From NCBI RefSeq assembly GCF_021869535.1, contig NW_026262690.1, positions 61,202,995 through 61,266,994 on the forward strand: DNA of 64,000 nt, read 5' to 3'. Below, piece after piece: positions 33,834 to 44,000 of the stretch (position 1 is its first letter; the number at the start of each line of letters is the position of its first letter). The translations under genes were made by a program, and so were the position numbers. The stretch comes from Mytilus californianus. Taxonomy: Eukaryota; Mollusca; Bivalvia; Mytilida; Mytilidae. The notes under the pieces are model-generated. The model was not told the origin of the DNA. It saw only the letters and a list, made by a program, of their open reading frames with translations, and ran no database searches.

Positions 33834-34295
33834 CAAAATTATAAAGCTGGTATTTGTAATGAGATTTTTTCTGTATTTTATTATCGGCATTGCAAGTTTC
33901 TTCTTCTTTTATGATGTTACAGGTAGGTTTAAATTACTATGAATCTTGTAACGGTTAATGTTAATGATAGTGTAACTATAAAGTGTGTTCATAAGTTTAT
34001 TAATTAAAAAAAATAATCACAAAGTCAAGTATTAGATTTTTAGATGTGCTATCAACTTTACAATTAAAAATCATGTAAAATGACGCATTTAAAAAACAGA
34101 CGGTTAAAAAGCGTGTGATACGACTTCTATACGAGAAAAAAATTGGATAACCTAACATTGGAGAGCACAAAGCAAACAAAAATCAAAACAGAACAGCAAA
34201 AAACAAATCAAGTTTAATGTCTACCTTTACAGAACTTGTTTACTTCAACTTCGTATTTGATTTGGCATTCCAACTGTTTTGATTCCGAAGCCTCA

Positions 34296-34334
34296 CTGAT
34301 GAGTCTTATGCAAACAAAACACGCGTCTGGTGTA
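34296..34334 (+). ncRNA. Hammerhead-ribozyme-like core (copy B)
   Basis: CTGATGA and a good stem III (ACAC-GCGTCTG-GTGT then A) are present, but the 3' strand of stem II and the GAAA have become AAC and AAAA. The stem III change relative to copy D (CAC/GTG versus CGC/GCG) is compensatory. Confidence 0.55.
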
Positions 34335-34631
34335 CCAAATCATAAGCCTGCTGAGTTTTATTAACCACTGGGTTGATGCCACTGCTGGTGAACGTTTCGT
34401 CCCCGAGGGTATCACCAATGCAGTATTCAACACTTTTGTGTTGACATGAAATATCATTGATAAGTTCGTTTTCTGTAAATTAACTATTAAATAGTGAATT
34501 ATTCAAAGCACTAAAGATTTTTTACTCCCAGGAATAAAAATTGCTTTAGCCGTATTTTGCACTACTTTTTGAAATGTTTGGTTTTTTTAAACTTGGTATT
34601 TGATTTGGTCCTCGGACTGATTCAAGCGCCA

Positions 34632-34660
34632 CTGATAAATCTTATGTAGACCAAACGGGC
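34632..34660 (+). ncRNA. Hammerhead-ribozyme-like core (copy C, degenerate)
   Basis: The core reads CTGATAA, stem II is ATC/GAC, and GAAA has become CAAA. This is a decayed relic recognised mainly by position relative to copy B. Confidence 0.4.
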
Positions 34661-35031
34661 GTCTGACATACCAAATTAAAAGCCTGGTACCTTTGATGAG
34701 TTTTTGATACAAAATGTATTATGGTAGGTGATACCCTCGGATATTGATAGTCCAACAGGATCGGTGGCGATTCAGTTGAAGTAAAAACGTCTGACATTGT
34801 GTGTACAATACTTGTTTCTGGAACAACTTCATCATATACGCTCTAGGCCAAAAGATTAAACGTTAGAAAAAAGAAACGAAAAGGACACACACAGAACAAG
34901 AAACTATTTTCATGACCTTGTAGAAAATACATAATTTGAAATTTTAAAGCTCAAATATTCACCTTCTTCAGTTGTTTAGTTTAAGTCAAAATTTAAATCC
35001 GTCAGGAAAGGTTGTCTGAAAAAAAAGACAG

Positions 35032-35212
35032 CACTATGGCCACTATAGCAGTCTACTAAAGGAGCTGAAGACAGAAGATGAGAATACCTCTACAACTACA
35101 CAAGATTTCCTAGAGACTTTACGATGAGGTCCTGCGATGGGTAGAATGCAGAATAAAAAAGAAGGACACACCTCCTGGTCTCAAGCTGTCCATCACTCTA
35201 CGACACCTTAAT
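35032..35212 (+). pseudogene. PIF/Harbinger (HARBI1-like) transposase fragment
   Basis: 'HYGHYSSLLKELKTED', then after a frameshift 'LYDEVLRWVECRIKKKDTPP' and 'GLKLSITLRHL', resemble the N-terminal helical region and the PGLKLAITLRHLA motif of Harbinger nucleases. The catalytic domain is absent. A short relic. Confidence 0.6.
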
Positions 35213-35279
35213 TTCTATACGGTGAGGTTTTTTATTGTTGACAACAGTAGTTTAGAAGATACAAATCAAGGTTAACAAG

Positions 35280-35800
35280 GATCGAAAGCATCGCATTAAT
35301 TTCAAATGTAGCGAGAATGGGTGCATCTACAGTGTAAGCGTCTCCTTCTATGTTTACAGCACCCGCAATGTGAATACACAATCCGCCAAAACGTCACAAT
35401 CGGAAATAGGACACAGTCGGTACTTTTGCAGATCATACGACTATTCTGTTACCTAAGGATTTAACACAGGGAAATCATGTCGCTAGTGAGTTAGGACAAA
35501 GACACATCGTATCGGTCAACTTATTCGTGATTGCGATCGTAAACGTATGTTCAGATTTCCGTCGTTTTTCATCAGAACTCTGTTTGATTATTTTTTATGT
35601 CAAGAACACAACCCCTTTAATAAAGTCCGTATCTTGTGAACATGCACAAGCGTAACGTTTTATTTAAGATATGTAAGCGCATTACGATTGAGTTGAGGAT
35701 ATGTTATTGCTGGGAAACGGGAAGTTGAAATCACGTTTGTCAACATATCTGAAAGTGAAATTAACGAACTTTGCAAGATGCCTTTTCTTTTTGTTTCTGA
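35280..35800 (-). pseudogene. PLE-C C-terminal fragment and tail, decayed
   Basis: It parallels 37240-37770: CACAATCGGAAATAGGACAC, GACAAAGACACATCGTATCG and ATATGTAAGCGC blocks in the same order. Reading frames are badly broken. Confidence 0.6.
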
Positions 35801-36249
35801 AAAGGCTGTAGTTGTTTGAAATTCGTTATTTGGTCATTGTTGGATAGTTGTTGCATAGACAATTACTAGTATACCACATCTCCATACCTTTATATGAAAT
35901 AGATAGACTGTATACAGAATTCGAGTGAACGATAAGTGAATCGTAATTATGCCATGTAAAAAAAGCTCACCAAAAATATAAGGCTTATAAAATTGCACCC
36001 CAGACGTATACAAAAAAACTAATAAGTAACAGGTCTGATTTACCAGCGTGATTTTTACAACCAAAAATTATACTTAGACGTTAAATAAAGGCAACAGTAG
36101 TATACCGCTGTTCGAAATTCATAAATCGATTGAGAAAAAAATAAATCCGGGTTACAAACTAAAACTGAGGGTAACACATCAAATATAAGAGGAGAACTAC
36201 GACACAACAGAAACACAACATTAAAATGTAACACACACAGAAACGAACT

Positions 36250-36345
36250 ATAATATAACAATGGCCATTTTCCTGACCTGGTACAGGACATTTTAAGAAA
36301 AAAATGGTGGGTTGAACCTGGTTTTTTGGCTAGCCAAACCTCCCT
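36250..36345 (-). repeat. GCGACTGTCATACAAGTGAG-type relative, inverted
   Basis: On the minus strand: TTTGGCTAGCCAAAAAACC, GGTTCAACCCACCA and CCTGTACCAGGTCAGGAAAA, as at 43197-43305. Confidence 0.6.
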
Positions 36346-36449
36346 CTTTTATGGCAATGTTAAATATAACATTAGAATGACAACATTACATGACAGGACT
36401 GCTATACAAATAAATGAGAGAACATATAGGACTGAGAAACATACGAATA

Positions 36450-36760
36450 ATAGCTAACAAAAGGTACCAGGTTTAAAATTTAATACGCAAGACGCGCGTT
36501 TCGTCCACACAAGACTAACCAGTGACGCTCAGATAAAAAAAGTTCGAAAGCCAAAACAAGTACAAAGTTGAAGAGCATTGCGGACGAAAAGTTCCAAAAA
36601 ATTGTGCCAAACACGGCTAAGGTTATATGTCTGGGATAAGAAAATCCTTAGTATTTAGAATAATTCATACTTTTGCAAACAGTAAATTTATAAAAATGAC
36701 TATATAATAGATATACATTATAACACCGAAGTGGTGACTAACTACAGAATAAAAACGGAT
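36450..36760 (-). repeat. Hammerhead-bearing repeat unit (copy E)
   Basis: On the minus strand the unit reads GTTAGTCACCACTTCGGTG, TTAGCCGTGTTTGGCAC, CTCTTCAACTTTGTACTTG and GAGCGTCACTGG, then the core at 36484-36522, then AAACCTGGTACC. Order and content match the plus-strand units. Confidence 0.7.
36484..36522 (-). ncRNA. Hammerhead-ribozyme-like core (copy E)
   Basis: Minus-strand CTGGTTA (mutated CTGATGA) is followed by stem II GTC/GGAC, GAAA, and perfect stem III ACGC-GCGTCTT-GCGT then A. Two core positions are changed. Confidence 0.5.
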
Positions 36761-37149
36761 ACATAAAACAACATAAACCAGCACAAAAAAATTCACAGCC
36801 GAGTTAGCCAAAGGGATCAACGCAAAAAAAGTGACGTCACATTTGAATTTCTGAAATTTCCCCAAAATAGGATAGAATTAGGATAGAATTCAAGATTTGG
36901 TTTATAATACTCATATAACATTTATTAATAACAATGAAAATTACAATACTAATTAATATAAAATCTGGTAGTAATTAGATAATTAAAAGTATTATCTTGC
37001 TATGTCGGTGTTTCTTCTAAATCAAACTGTAAACCAAATATATCGTATAAATTTAGTTGACCCAAACTAAAATCTAATTAATGAACTGGGTGATTAATTA
37101 TCTTTACCATAACACACGAATAAAACAGAAAAAAAAAATAAGATTTACA

Positions 37150-37770
37150 ACTACAAACGATAAGACATTTGACAAAATCCGATGAAAACAACAAATATAA
37201 CATCAAAACTAAATACACGAATTTTGGATACAAAAGTACCGTGACATGTTTTATAGCAATGCGAATTCACACTCAGCAAAACAGTCACAATCGGGAATAA
37301 GTCACGTTCGGTAATTAAAAGATCAGACGACGTAATGTCAAACCACAATCTAACACGTGGTAAAAATGTCTTTAGTTAGTTTGGACAAAGACACATCGTA
37401 TGGATCGACCAATTCGTGATGGTGTCCGTAAAATTTACGGAGTGTCATTTTTATTCTGTCCTCCTCATAACTTTGTTGGAGCAGTTTCTGCGTTAGGAGC
37501 ACACTCCTGTATATGAATTCAGTATAGTGTGAACATGCACGAGCATAACGTATCAACTGAGATATGTAAACACCATACGAAGGGACAGAGGGTATGTTAC
37601 TGCTGAGAAATGGGAAATTGATAATTGGGAAGATGAAATCGTCCCGTTTATCATAGATTTTCGTGTTAAGTCGTCTATCTGTGTCAATATTGAGGAAATA
37701 ATCAAGGTATGAAGCAGTCCTTCTAGTATCAGTAGTATCCTTAATTTCAAGTTCACTGGGATATATGAGA
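37150..37770 (-). pseudogene. PLE-C C-terminal fragment
   Basis: The minus-strand frame 37350-37556 gives 'MIRYARACSHYTEFIYRSVL', 'LTQKLLQQSYEEDRIKMTLR' and 'KFYGHHHELVDPYDVSLSKL', the conserved region after the RT thumb. The upstream part (37560-37770) has DIDD-like and YLDY relics in other frames. Confidence 0.85.
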
Positions 37771-37899
37771 TGTAAGTATTGGCTGAAATATTGTTATTTT
37801 ATTTATACATGTTTATACGAATTATGTTACTAATATATCCATATTCCAATATAAACCAACAGGGACAAAAAGAATAGGCAAAGCCGGGTAAGTGATTTA

Positions 37900-38130
37900 A
37901 TTTCGAAATAATGATAATTTATAAGTTCTCTCCCTTACACTGAATCTCTGATATTTTTCGTGGGATAATCTTTTTGTTTGCATTCAATGAGTTTTTTAAT
38001 GCATTTTGGAAATTTCAAGAGACATGTGTGTGCAAAGGTACTTTTCTTATTATATTTGAGTAAATCAAAAATGTGTGTTAGTTGCCAATCAAGGTAGTTT
38101 ATTCGATTCATAAGCCAGATCTGTATTGAC
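37900..38130. repeat. Segmental duplication block, copy 3 (partial)
   Basis: It shares CTCTCCCTTACAC, ATCTCTGATAT and TTTGAGTAAATCAA with the blocks at 32120 and 21590. Like copy 2 it sits immediately 5' (minus sense) of a PLE-C fragment. Confidence 0.65.
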
Positions 38131-38134
38131 TTTT

Positions 38135-38525
38135 AATTTTAAAATATGCATTTTGGACTCGAACAGGGCTGTTATAAAAGCAAAAGCTCAGAAAACCGAA
38201 GTAACAAAATCGTTGATCCGTATAGCTCTTCAAAAAGAAGGGCGAAAGATACCAGAGGGACATTTAATTTCGAAAATAAACTGACAACGCCATGGCTTAA
38301 AAAGAAAAAGACAAACAGACAAACAATAGTAAACAAAACACAACATAGAAAACTAAAGACTAAGCAACACGAATCTCACCAAAACTGGGGTGATATCAGG
38401 TGCTCCGGAAGGGTAAGCAGATCCTGCTCCACATGTGGCACCCGTCGTGTTGGTCATGTTAGTACAAACCCGGTAAATAGTCTAATTCGGTAAGTCACAT
38501 TCGTGAAAAGGGAACGGGATTGTAG
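38135..38525 (-). repeat. PLE-C 3' tail
   Basis: Directly downstream, in minus sense, of the PLE-C C-terminus ending at 38526. It contains GCTTACCCTTCCGGAGCACC, TAGTTTTCTATGTTGTG, AGCCATGGCGTTGTCAGTTT and GGTATCTTTCGCCC. I recognise this as a repeat found in many bivalves. The 115-codon plus-strand frame here is not a gene. Confidence 0.8.
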
Positions 38526-39190
38526 TTACGACATAAGGAACATATCCGCTACTATCTGTGAAACTGATATTCCATAATGGTCACCCAACTCGTGATGGCG
38601 TCCGTAAAATTTACGAAGGGATGATTTCAACTTCACCATTTGGAACTCTTGGTTTAATAGCTTCCTTGTGAGTAGCAACCCTCTATCAAGGAAATCATGA
38701 TAGGAAATACTAGCCCGGGAATATCGTATCAATTGGGAGATATATACTCCGTATGCAGGCGCTGGAATGTTGCTACACAGAAATGGAAAGTTCACAATTG
38801 GGAAGCTGAAATCATAATTTTTGTCGTAAAATTTGTTTTTAACCGACCCTCATTGTCAATTTCTAGATGTAAGTCAAGATATGAGGCAGTCTAAACTGTA
38901 TCTGTTGTATCCTTTATCTCTAGTTCGATGGGATAGATGCGTTCAACATAGTCACCAAATTTTGAATTATTTAGTGAGAGAACATCATCTATATAGCGGA
39001 AAGTAAAGTTAAAGGATACTGCTATTTTCTTTTCTTTCTTCCTAAGAAGTTCCTGTATGAATTCAGCCTCATAAGAATAAAGGAACTAGTCGGCAAGAAG
39101 AGGGGCACAGTTGGTTCCCATGGGGATGCCGATAGTTTGTTGAAAAACACGTCCTCCAAACGTAACAAATATGTTCAATCAAGAAATCAA
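38526..39190 (-). pseudogene. PLE-C reverse transcriptase and C-terminus fragment
   Basis: Minus-strand motifs in order: TIGIPMGTNCAPLLAD near 39130-39090, YSYEAEFIQELL, FRYIDDVLSLNNSKFGDYVE near 39000-38960, YLDLHLEID, then 'AYGVYISQLIRYSRASISYH' and 'KFYGRHHELGDHYGISVSQI' ending at a stop at 38526. The catalytic YIDD is intact, but stops and a frameshift (near 38800-38880) break the frame. 5'-truncated; the fingers and endonuclease are missing. Confidence 0.88.
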
Positions 39191-39221
39191 GCATCTTGAT
39201 AATGTCAGTTTCAGCTTCAAC

Positions 39222-39350
39222 TGTTTCGGTTCTTATACATCCTTTGCTTTCAAATATTTGACTTTGGGCGTTCCTGATGAAGGTAAATCCAGAAAAGAGT
39301 TTCGGACGCATGAAATTTATAAAGTGTTGTTTTCATTTCTTAATTTATTT
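39222..39350 (+). repeat. Dispersed repeat with hammerhead-like motif (copy 2)
   Basis: TTTCGGTTCTTATACATCC, TGGGCGTTCCTGATGAAGG, TAAATCCAGAAAAGAG, TTTCGGACGCATGAAA and AAAGTGTTGTTTTC. CTGATGA, a short AGG/CC hairpin, GAAA and a GCG-like/CGC hairpin occur in hammerhead order, but closing pairs are poor. Confidence 0.5.
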
Positions 39351-40276
39351 TGTTAAACAGATAAAGCACCTTTTGAAAGGTTCCATTTATCTTTATGTAA
39401 ATGCATATTGGCTGTTATAAAATGCTCAACAAATTGAGCAACTTACCTTGAAGTTGGAAGATTACCAGAAAGAAAACAAATTAAAAATACCAATTGTTAT
39501 TTGATGCACCAAATATACAAAGTGCCTATATATTAAAAACATATATTTGAGAAGAACCAAAGTTAAAAAGAAAAAAATATGGAGATAGATTTGATTGCCA
39601 AGAGACATTTAATGTAAACTTATTTTATTAAAGAATACGTTATGTAAAACTACAAGAATAAATAAAGAATTTATTCACCAGAGACCATATGACAAAGGTT
39701 TATACAACTACTCGTCCACAGTACGACTGTCTACTATGAACAAAACCGAAATAGTAAGCTAGTATAGGCGCTAGGATGAAAAAATGAGAAACATTTGAAA
39801 AAAAAACAGCGGCCTGATTCATACAAAAACTAATTGTTTTCCTGAACATTTTGGATGCTGTCAGGCTATATCTAAAAAAAACATGACAAAACAAGGAATC
39901 AAGCGTCTCCAAAAGGTTAGGTAAACACAATTTATGAAGTTGCTTTTAGAATTTGATGGCTATCAGATCAAGATTCAATTCGGGATGAACTTATACAATG
40001 TTATAAACGTCCCAAAAATGACCCAGTGTTAAGTTTGGTGTTTACGCTTTGCGTCCTTTTACAAAACCGGATATAGATTATTTTGAAAAATACAATGTAT
40101 AAGAACATGATAATAAAGACACATACGTAATTGTGGATTAAATAATTGTTTAGGTGAATCTGTTGAAATCTGTTTCTGGAATAAAACTACGAAATCCATT
40201 ATCGAATTAATTAAAACATGCATTCAAACAGTCAAACCAAAAGATAATCATAGGAAAATGCGAGCAAGAGTAATTA

Positions 40277-40985
40277 AGGATGTACACCTCTGAGGAGCCA
40301 AAAATTTCTAGAAATAAACTTTTTTTCTTAACCTGATTTAGGGGTTTATATGGCTACAAGAAAGTAATTGATCAAGAAAAAATCATATGGTGGTGCACTT
40401 CTGTTTTTTGCTACGGCCAATTTAAAGTAGCCCATTTTTAATGATTTTCCCATTTTTCATGAATTTTTACCCATTTTTTGGCTTTTATCCTGAAAAAAAT
40501 CACAGTTCCACAATTAAACTTTTTTTCATACTTTCACTAAAGATGAAGTGGACCAATTGAATAAATTTAATTTAAAAAAAACTATAGGTTGGTGTTAATA
40601 TTAAAAAAATATATAAAATTTTGTTGCTTTTTCATGTCAAATTGCTGTAAATTTTGTAAATTTTGGATTTTTTGCTCTTTTTTTAGAATAAAAAGCATAT
40701 TATTTCAACCTCTTTGTTTTACATGATTGAAAAAATACATATCTAAGAATTTTGAAAAGAAAACATTTATATGGGATGTACATATTTTTGGTAAAATCAT
40801 TTCTTTGTACCATTACCTATTTCGACAACATTTTGGCTGATTAAAATTTTATTACTCAAAAACTACTTATTGTAAGTACAAAAATTTTTCACAGAGTTTA
40901 GTTTGATTTAATATTTTTTAAATTCATTAATATTTTCCACATGTATCGCATGTTTTAAGAAACAATTCACGAACGAGATTTCAAC
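40277..40985. mobile_element. ~0.7-kb insertion of unknown type
   Basis: It interrupts sequence collinear with 28930-28985. The left border is near TAAGGATGTACACC and the right border near ATTCACGAACGAG. It is extremely A/T-rich with CCCATTTTT-type runs. I see no open frame or clear terminal repeats. Confidence 0.55.
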
Positions 40986-41222
40986 GAGACTGAAACATCA
41001 GAAGAATACATCATTAAGTAAAGCTTTTCGTCCGGTCAATTATAGTAACATAATAATCATGTACGTGCTTAGCTAATATGAATCAAATTGGTCCCGTTAA
41101 TGAATGTTATGATACATTTTGTGTACATGCATTTTGAAAATAGATTTAATTGATTATAAACCACAAACGTTTTTCCAGAACTGTAAATTTTATTTTCGAA
41201 AAACAAATATTTCTTCTAAATA

Positions 41223-41439
41223 CCGTATAGCGGGTTATTTTCGCGGGTGTAAAATTTCGCGATTTTCATTGAATAAGGTATACGAAATATTTTGGCGGTT
41301 ATTATTTTGGCGGATTCAAAACTTATTTCAATACCTTTGAATGTGCACTCTTAAATTGGCGGAATTTATTTTGGCGATTTTGTTCTATCTGCGAAAATAA
41401 GCGAAAATTTACACCCCGCGAAAATAACCCGCTATACGG
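41223..41439. mobile_element. 217-bp TIR element with TA target duplication
   Basis: CCGTATAGCGGGTTATTTTC at the left and GAAAATAACCCGCTATACGG at the right are perfect inverse repeats; the arms extend about 40 bp with one or two indels. TA is on both sides (41221-41222, 41440-41441). The paralogous site near 29190 lacks it. TA duplication suggests Tc1/mariner-type mobilisation. Confidence 0.93.
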
Positions 41440-41769
41440 TATGTCTTGATGAAAAGTAAATCTGAACTGTTTATTGTTCTTTGTGTCGTTCTGACGAGTC
41501 AAGCTGTTTCCAACTGATTTTTACAGTTTCTTCTTTTGTTGTGTTATTACATCACTATCCCAGGTTAGGGAAGGCTTCGAGCACTTGTACACATGTTTAA
41601 CCCCATCACATACTCCATGTTTCCATCCCAAGTCCGGAACCTGTCATTCAGTGGTTGTCGTTTGTTGCTGTCTGTCATTTCGTTCATTGTTGTATCGTAA
41701 TAAGGCCGTTAGTGTTAGCATTGTTTTACCAAAATAAACAATACCTAATTACTTCAAAGATCAACTACA

Positions 41770-42560
41770 CCTGTCATTTCATAAACCTTCACTTAACCTA
41801 TTGCTTCCAAGATTTTCAACCTTAAATGGGTAAAAGAAACCTTTAATCTTAGGATGACAAATTCAAATCTCTTGATTTCTCTTGTACATAATCCCCATAC
41901 AAATATAGTCCCGCTGGTCATGTTATAAATAGGGACCTTTGTATTGTACACAATGTACAATTTAGAGAGTTGTTAGCCAAAGGCCCAAAATATCTAATTA
42001 CACAGCCAATTAACTGGAAGAGGAACTTCGGATTTCTGATGGATGCGGTTGAAGACTATGCAAGAAAATGGGTTAAACGCGAGCAAGATGAACTAAAACT
42101 GGACACTTTATCTGAATGTATCAAAGCTGTTCGTTCGGCATTCAGAAGCGCATTCAAATATAACGATGTACAATGAGCTCACGAGTTTCTGATCCTTTGA
42201 AGAAGCCCGAGGTTTTTATCCTCCTTTCACGACACATATATTGTGTTCCAGCATTCAAAGTCTCAAACAATATTGTTTTATATGCAAACACCAGTATTTG
42301 GAATGTCTCATTAGAAAATCACAAACCCGTCCTTGTCTCCTTTAATAAAAAGACGATGACATTCTCCCATCTTTATACTCGATACACAACTTTCACGAAA
42401 ATCTTTATAAAGAACGTTATATAGCCGGGTCGTTAAGCATCTTTCTAAAGTTTTTCGCACCATTTTTCGAAAGATGGCCTGCAGACATATTGCGATGATG
42501 TACATTCAACCAGCGGTGTCAGTCAGATGTATATTCTTTAAAATTCTAAAGATCTACGCC
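41770..42560 (+). pseudogene. PLE-C N-terminal/fingers fragment
   Basis: Plus-strand 'RELLAKGPKYLITQPINWKR' and 'VEDYARKWVKREQDELKLDT' belong to the linker before the RT. They are followed by 'DPLKKPEVF', a degenerate VPADKASNNIVFV ('VPAFKVSNNIVLY') and, in another frame, LPSLYTRYTTFTKIFIKNVI-like relics of the LPSLYWIPKLHK motif. Multiple frameshifts. Confidence 0.75.
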
Positions 42561-42659
42561 TTAATATATAATTCATAATCTTTACAATTTCGCAGTAATA
42601 TAAAAACCTTTAATTTTTCTACGCTTTGCACTACTATTTTCCTTGCTTCATTGAAAGAT

Positions 42660-43165
42660 CGACTAAAAGATACTAAACCCCTAACGGGAGTGATTGTGCT
42701 TGATTTTTATATGATGAAGACATAATCTTTCAATCAGTTTAATTGAGGTCTGGAGCTGGCATGTCAGTAACTGCTAGTATTCCTTTGTTAATTTATGTAT
42801 CATTGTCATTTTGCTTAGTATCTTTTGTTACCTTTTCTGACAGCGGACTCGGAATTCTTTTAAACTGAGTTTTACTGTGCGTATTGCTGTGTGTTTGTTT
42901 ATTGGCTAGAGGTATAGGGGGAAGGTTGAGATCTCACAAAATATGTTTAACCCCGCCACATTTTTTCGCCTGTCCCAAGTCAGGAGACTCTGGCCTTTGT
43001 TAGTCTTGTATGTTTTTTTTAATTTTAGTTCATTTATATGTTTTGGAGTTTAGTGTGACGTCCATTCTCACTGAACTAGTACACATTTTTGTTAAGGGGC
43101 CAGCTGAAGCCCGCCTCCGGGTGCAGGATTTTCTGACTGTGTTGAAGATCCATTGGTGGCCTTCG
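42660..43165 (+). repeat. PLE-B 3'-tail copy
   Basis: ACTAAACCCCTAACGGGAG, TTTAATTGAGGTCTGGAGC, GGTTGAGATCTCACAAAAT, CCTGTCCCAAGTCAGGAG and CCATTGGTGGCCTTCGGCTG occur in the order seen (inverted) at 54985-55590. Confidence 0.8.
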
Positions 43166-43196
43166 GCTGTTTTTTTTATATTCTGTTATATTTAAC

Positions 43197-43305
43197 ATAT
43201 CCATAAAAGCGGGAGGTTTGGCTAACCACAAAACCAGGTTCAACCCACCATATTTCTTAAAATGTCCTGTACCAAGTCAGGAAAATGGCCAAAGTGACTA
43301 ACCTG
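43197..43305 (+). repeat. GCGGGAGGTTTGGCTA repeat
   Basis: GGGAGGTTTGGCTAACC, AAACCAGGTTCAACCC and TGTACCAAGTCAGGAAAATG, related to 24366-24545. Confidence 0.6.
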
Positions 43306-43369
43306 TTTTAGAATAACTTCACAAAATACTGTACGGTCAACAGTGAACGGGAGAGCTTTTTCGCTCTCC

Positions 43370-44000
43370 TTTTCCTGTGACATTACCAGAAAAACTCAAA
43401 ACCTTATATATGTGGTAACTTGAACCCAACCTAAGTGTGGTATTCAATATGTGGGACAGACGGGACGAGCGTTTTACAAAAGAAATCAAGAACACCTTTA
43501 CCGCTTTCGTAGACCTAAAAAATTCAAAAGTTTGATATATCAACATTTAGATAAGCATAATCACAATCTAAAATTTATAAAATTCAAACCACTTGAAACC
43601 GTTCAGAAACAACCAGGAGAATCACACAAGCAATTTGAAAAATTACGTGAAGTTCGCGAATTATTTTGGATAAAAAGACTTCAAACAGCTTATCCTCTCG
43701 GTCTTAATGACAAAATATTAGGACAGGGGAACATAACTAAAACTTCAATCGATGTCATTATTATTGTCGATAAACGACTTAGAAATAAAAGGTCTCATGG
43801 CAAACGCAAAAACAGTAATCAACGTATTAAACATCGTATAAATTATACACTTGCTGATCTGTTATCTATAATAAAAAATAATGGCAGACATCAAGTATTA
43901 TGCAAACTGGGTCAGATACCAATAAGTAAATTAGATGCTATTTTTCTGGAGTGTGATAAAATTCCTTACCCGTATTATTACAGCATTTTGTCATCATAGG
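43370..44000 (+). pseudogene. PLE-A GIY-YIG endonuclease domain
   Basis: The frame NLIYVVT, an in-frame TGA (about 43422), then 'KCGIQYVGQTGRAFYKRNQE' gives the paired IY...YVG motif of GIY-YIG nucleases, with the following Arg and His positions. 'LREVRELFWIKRLQTAYPLG' supplies the helix with the likely catalytic Glu, and 'LNDKI' ends the domain. The open part is 43451-43999. This domain lies before the reverse transcriptase, the reverse of canonical Penelope. The TGA at a position that is Cys in relatives inactivates it. Confidence 0.85.

Larger units (their letters stand above)
34225..34715 (+). repeat. Tandem dimer of the hammerhead-bearing repeat
   Basis: Two units each carry a hammerhead-like core, at 34296-34334 and 34632-34660, 336 bp apart. 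Similar flanks precede both (TATTTGATTTGG before GATTC or GATTCAAGCG). Between the cores lie TGCCACTGCTGGTGAACG and TTTCGTCCCCGAGGGTATCA. The second unit is truncated at its 3' side. Confidence 0.7.
39480..41740. repeat. Segmental duplication, paralogue of 28425-29530
   Basis: Homologous blocks are collinear with 28425-29530. It ends with a PLE-A tail fragment (41460-41740). Two segments have no counterpart in the paralogue: 40277-40985 and 41223-41439. Confidence 0.75.

Noticed and set aside
38146..38493. 115-codon plus-strand frame with Lys/Arg and Cys
   Set aside because: It lies antisense in the PLE-C 3' tail, a dispersed repeat immediately downstream of PLE coding sequence.
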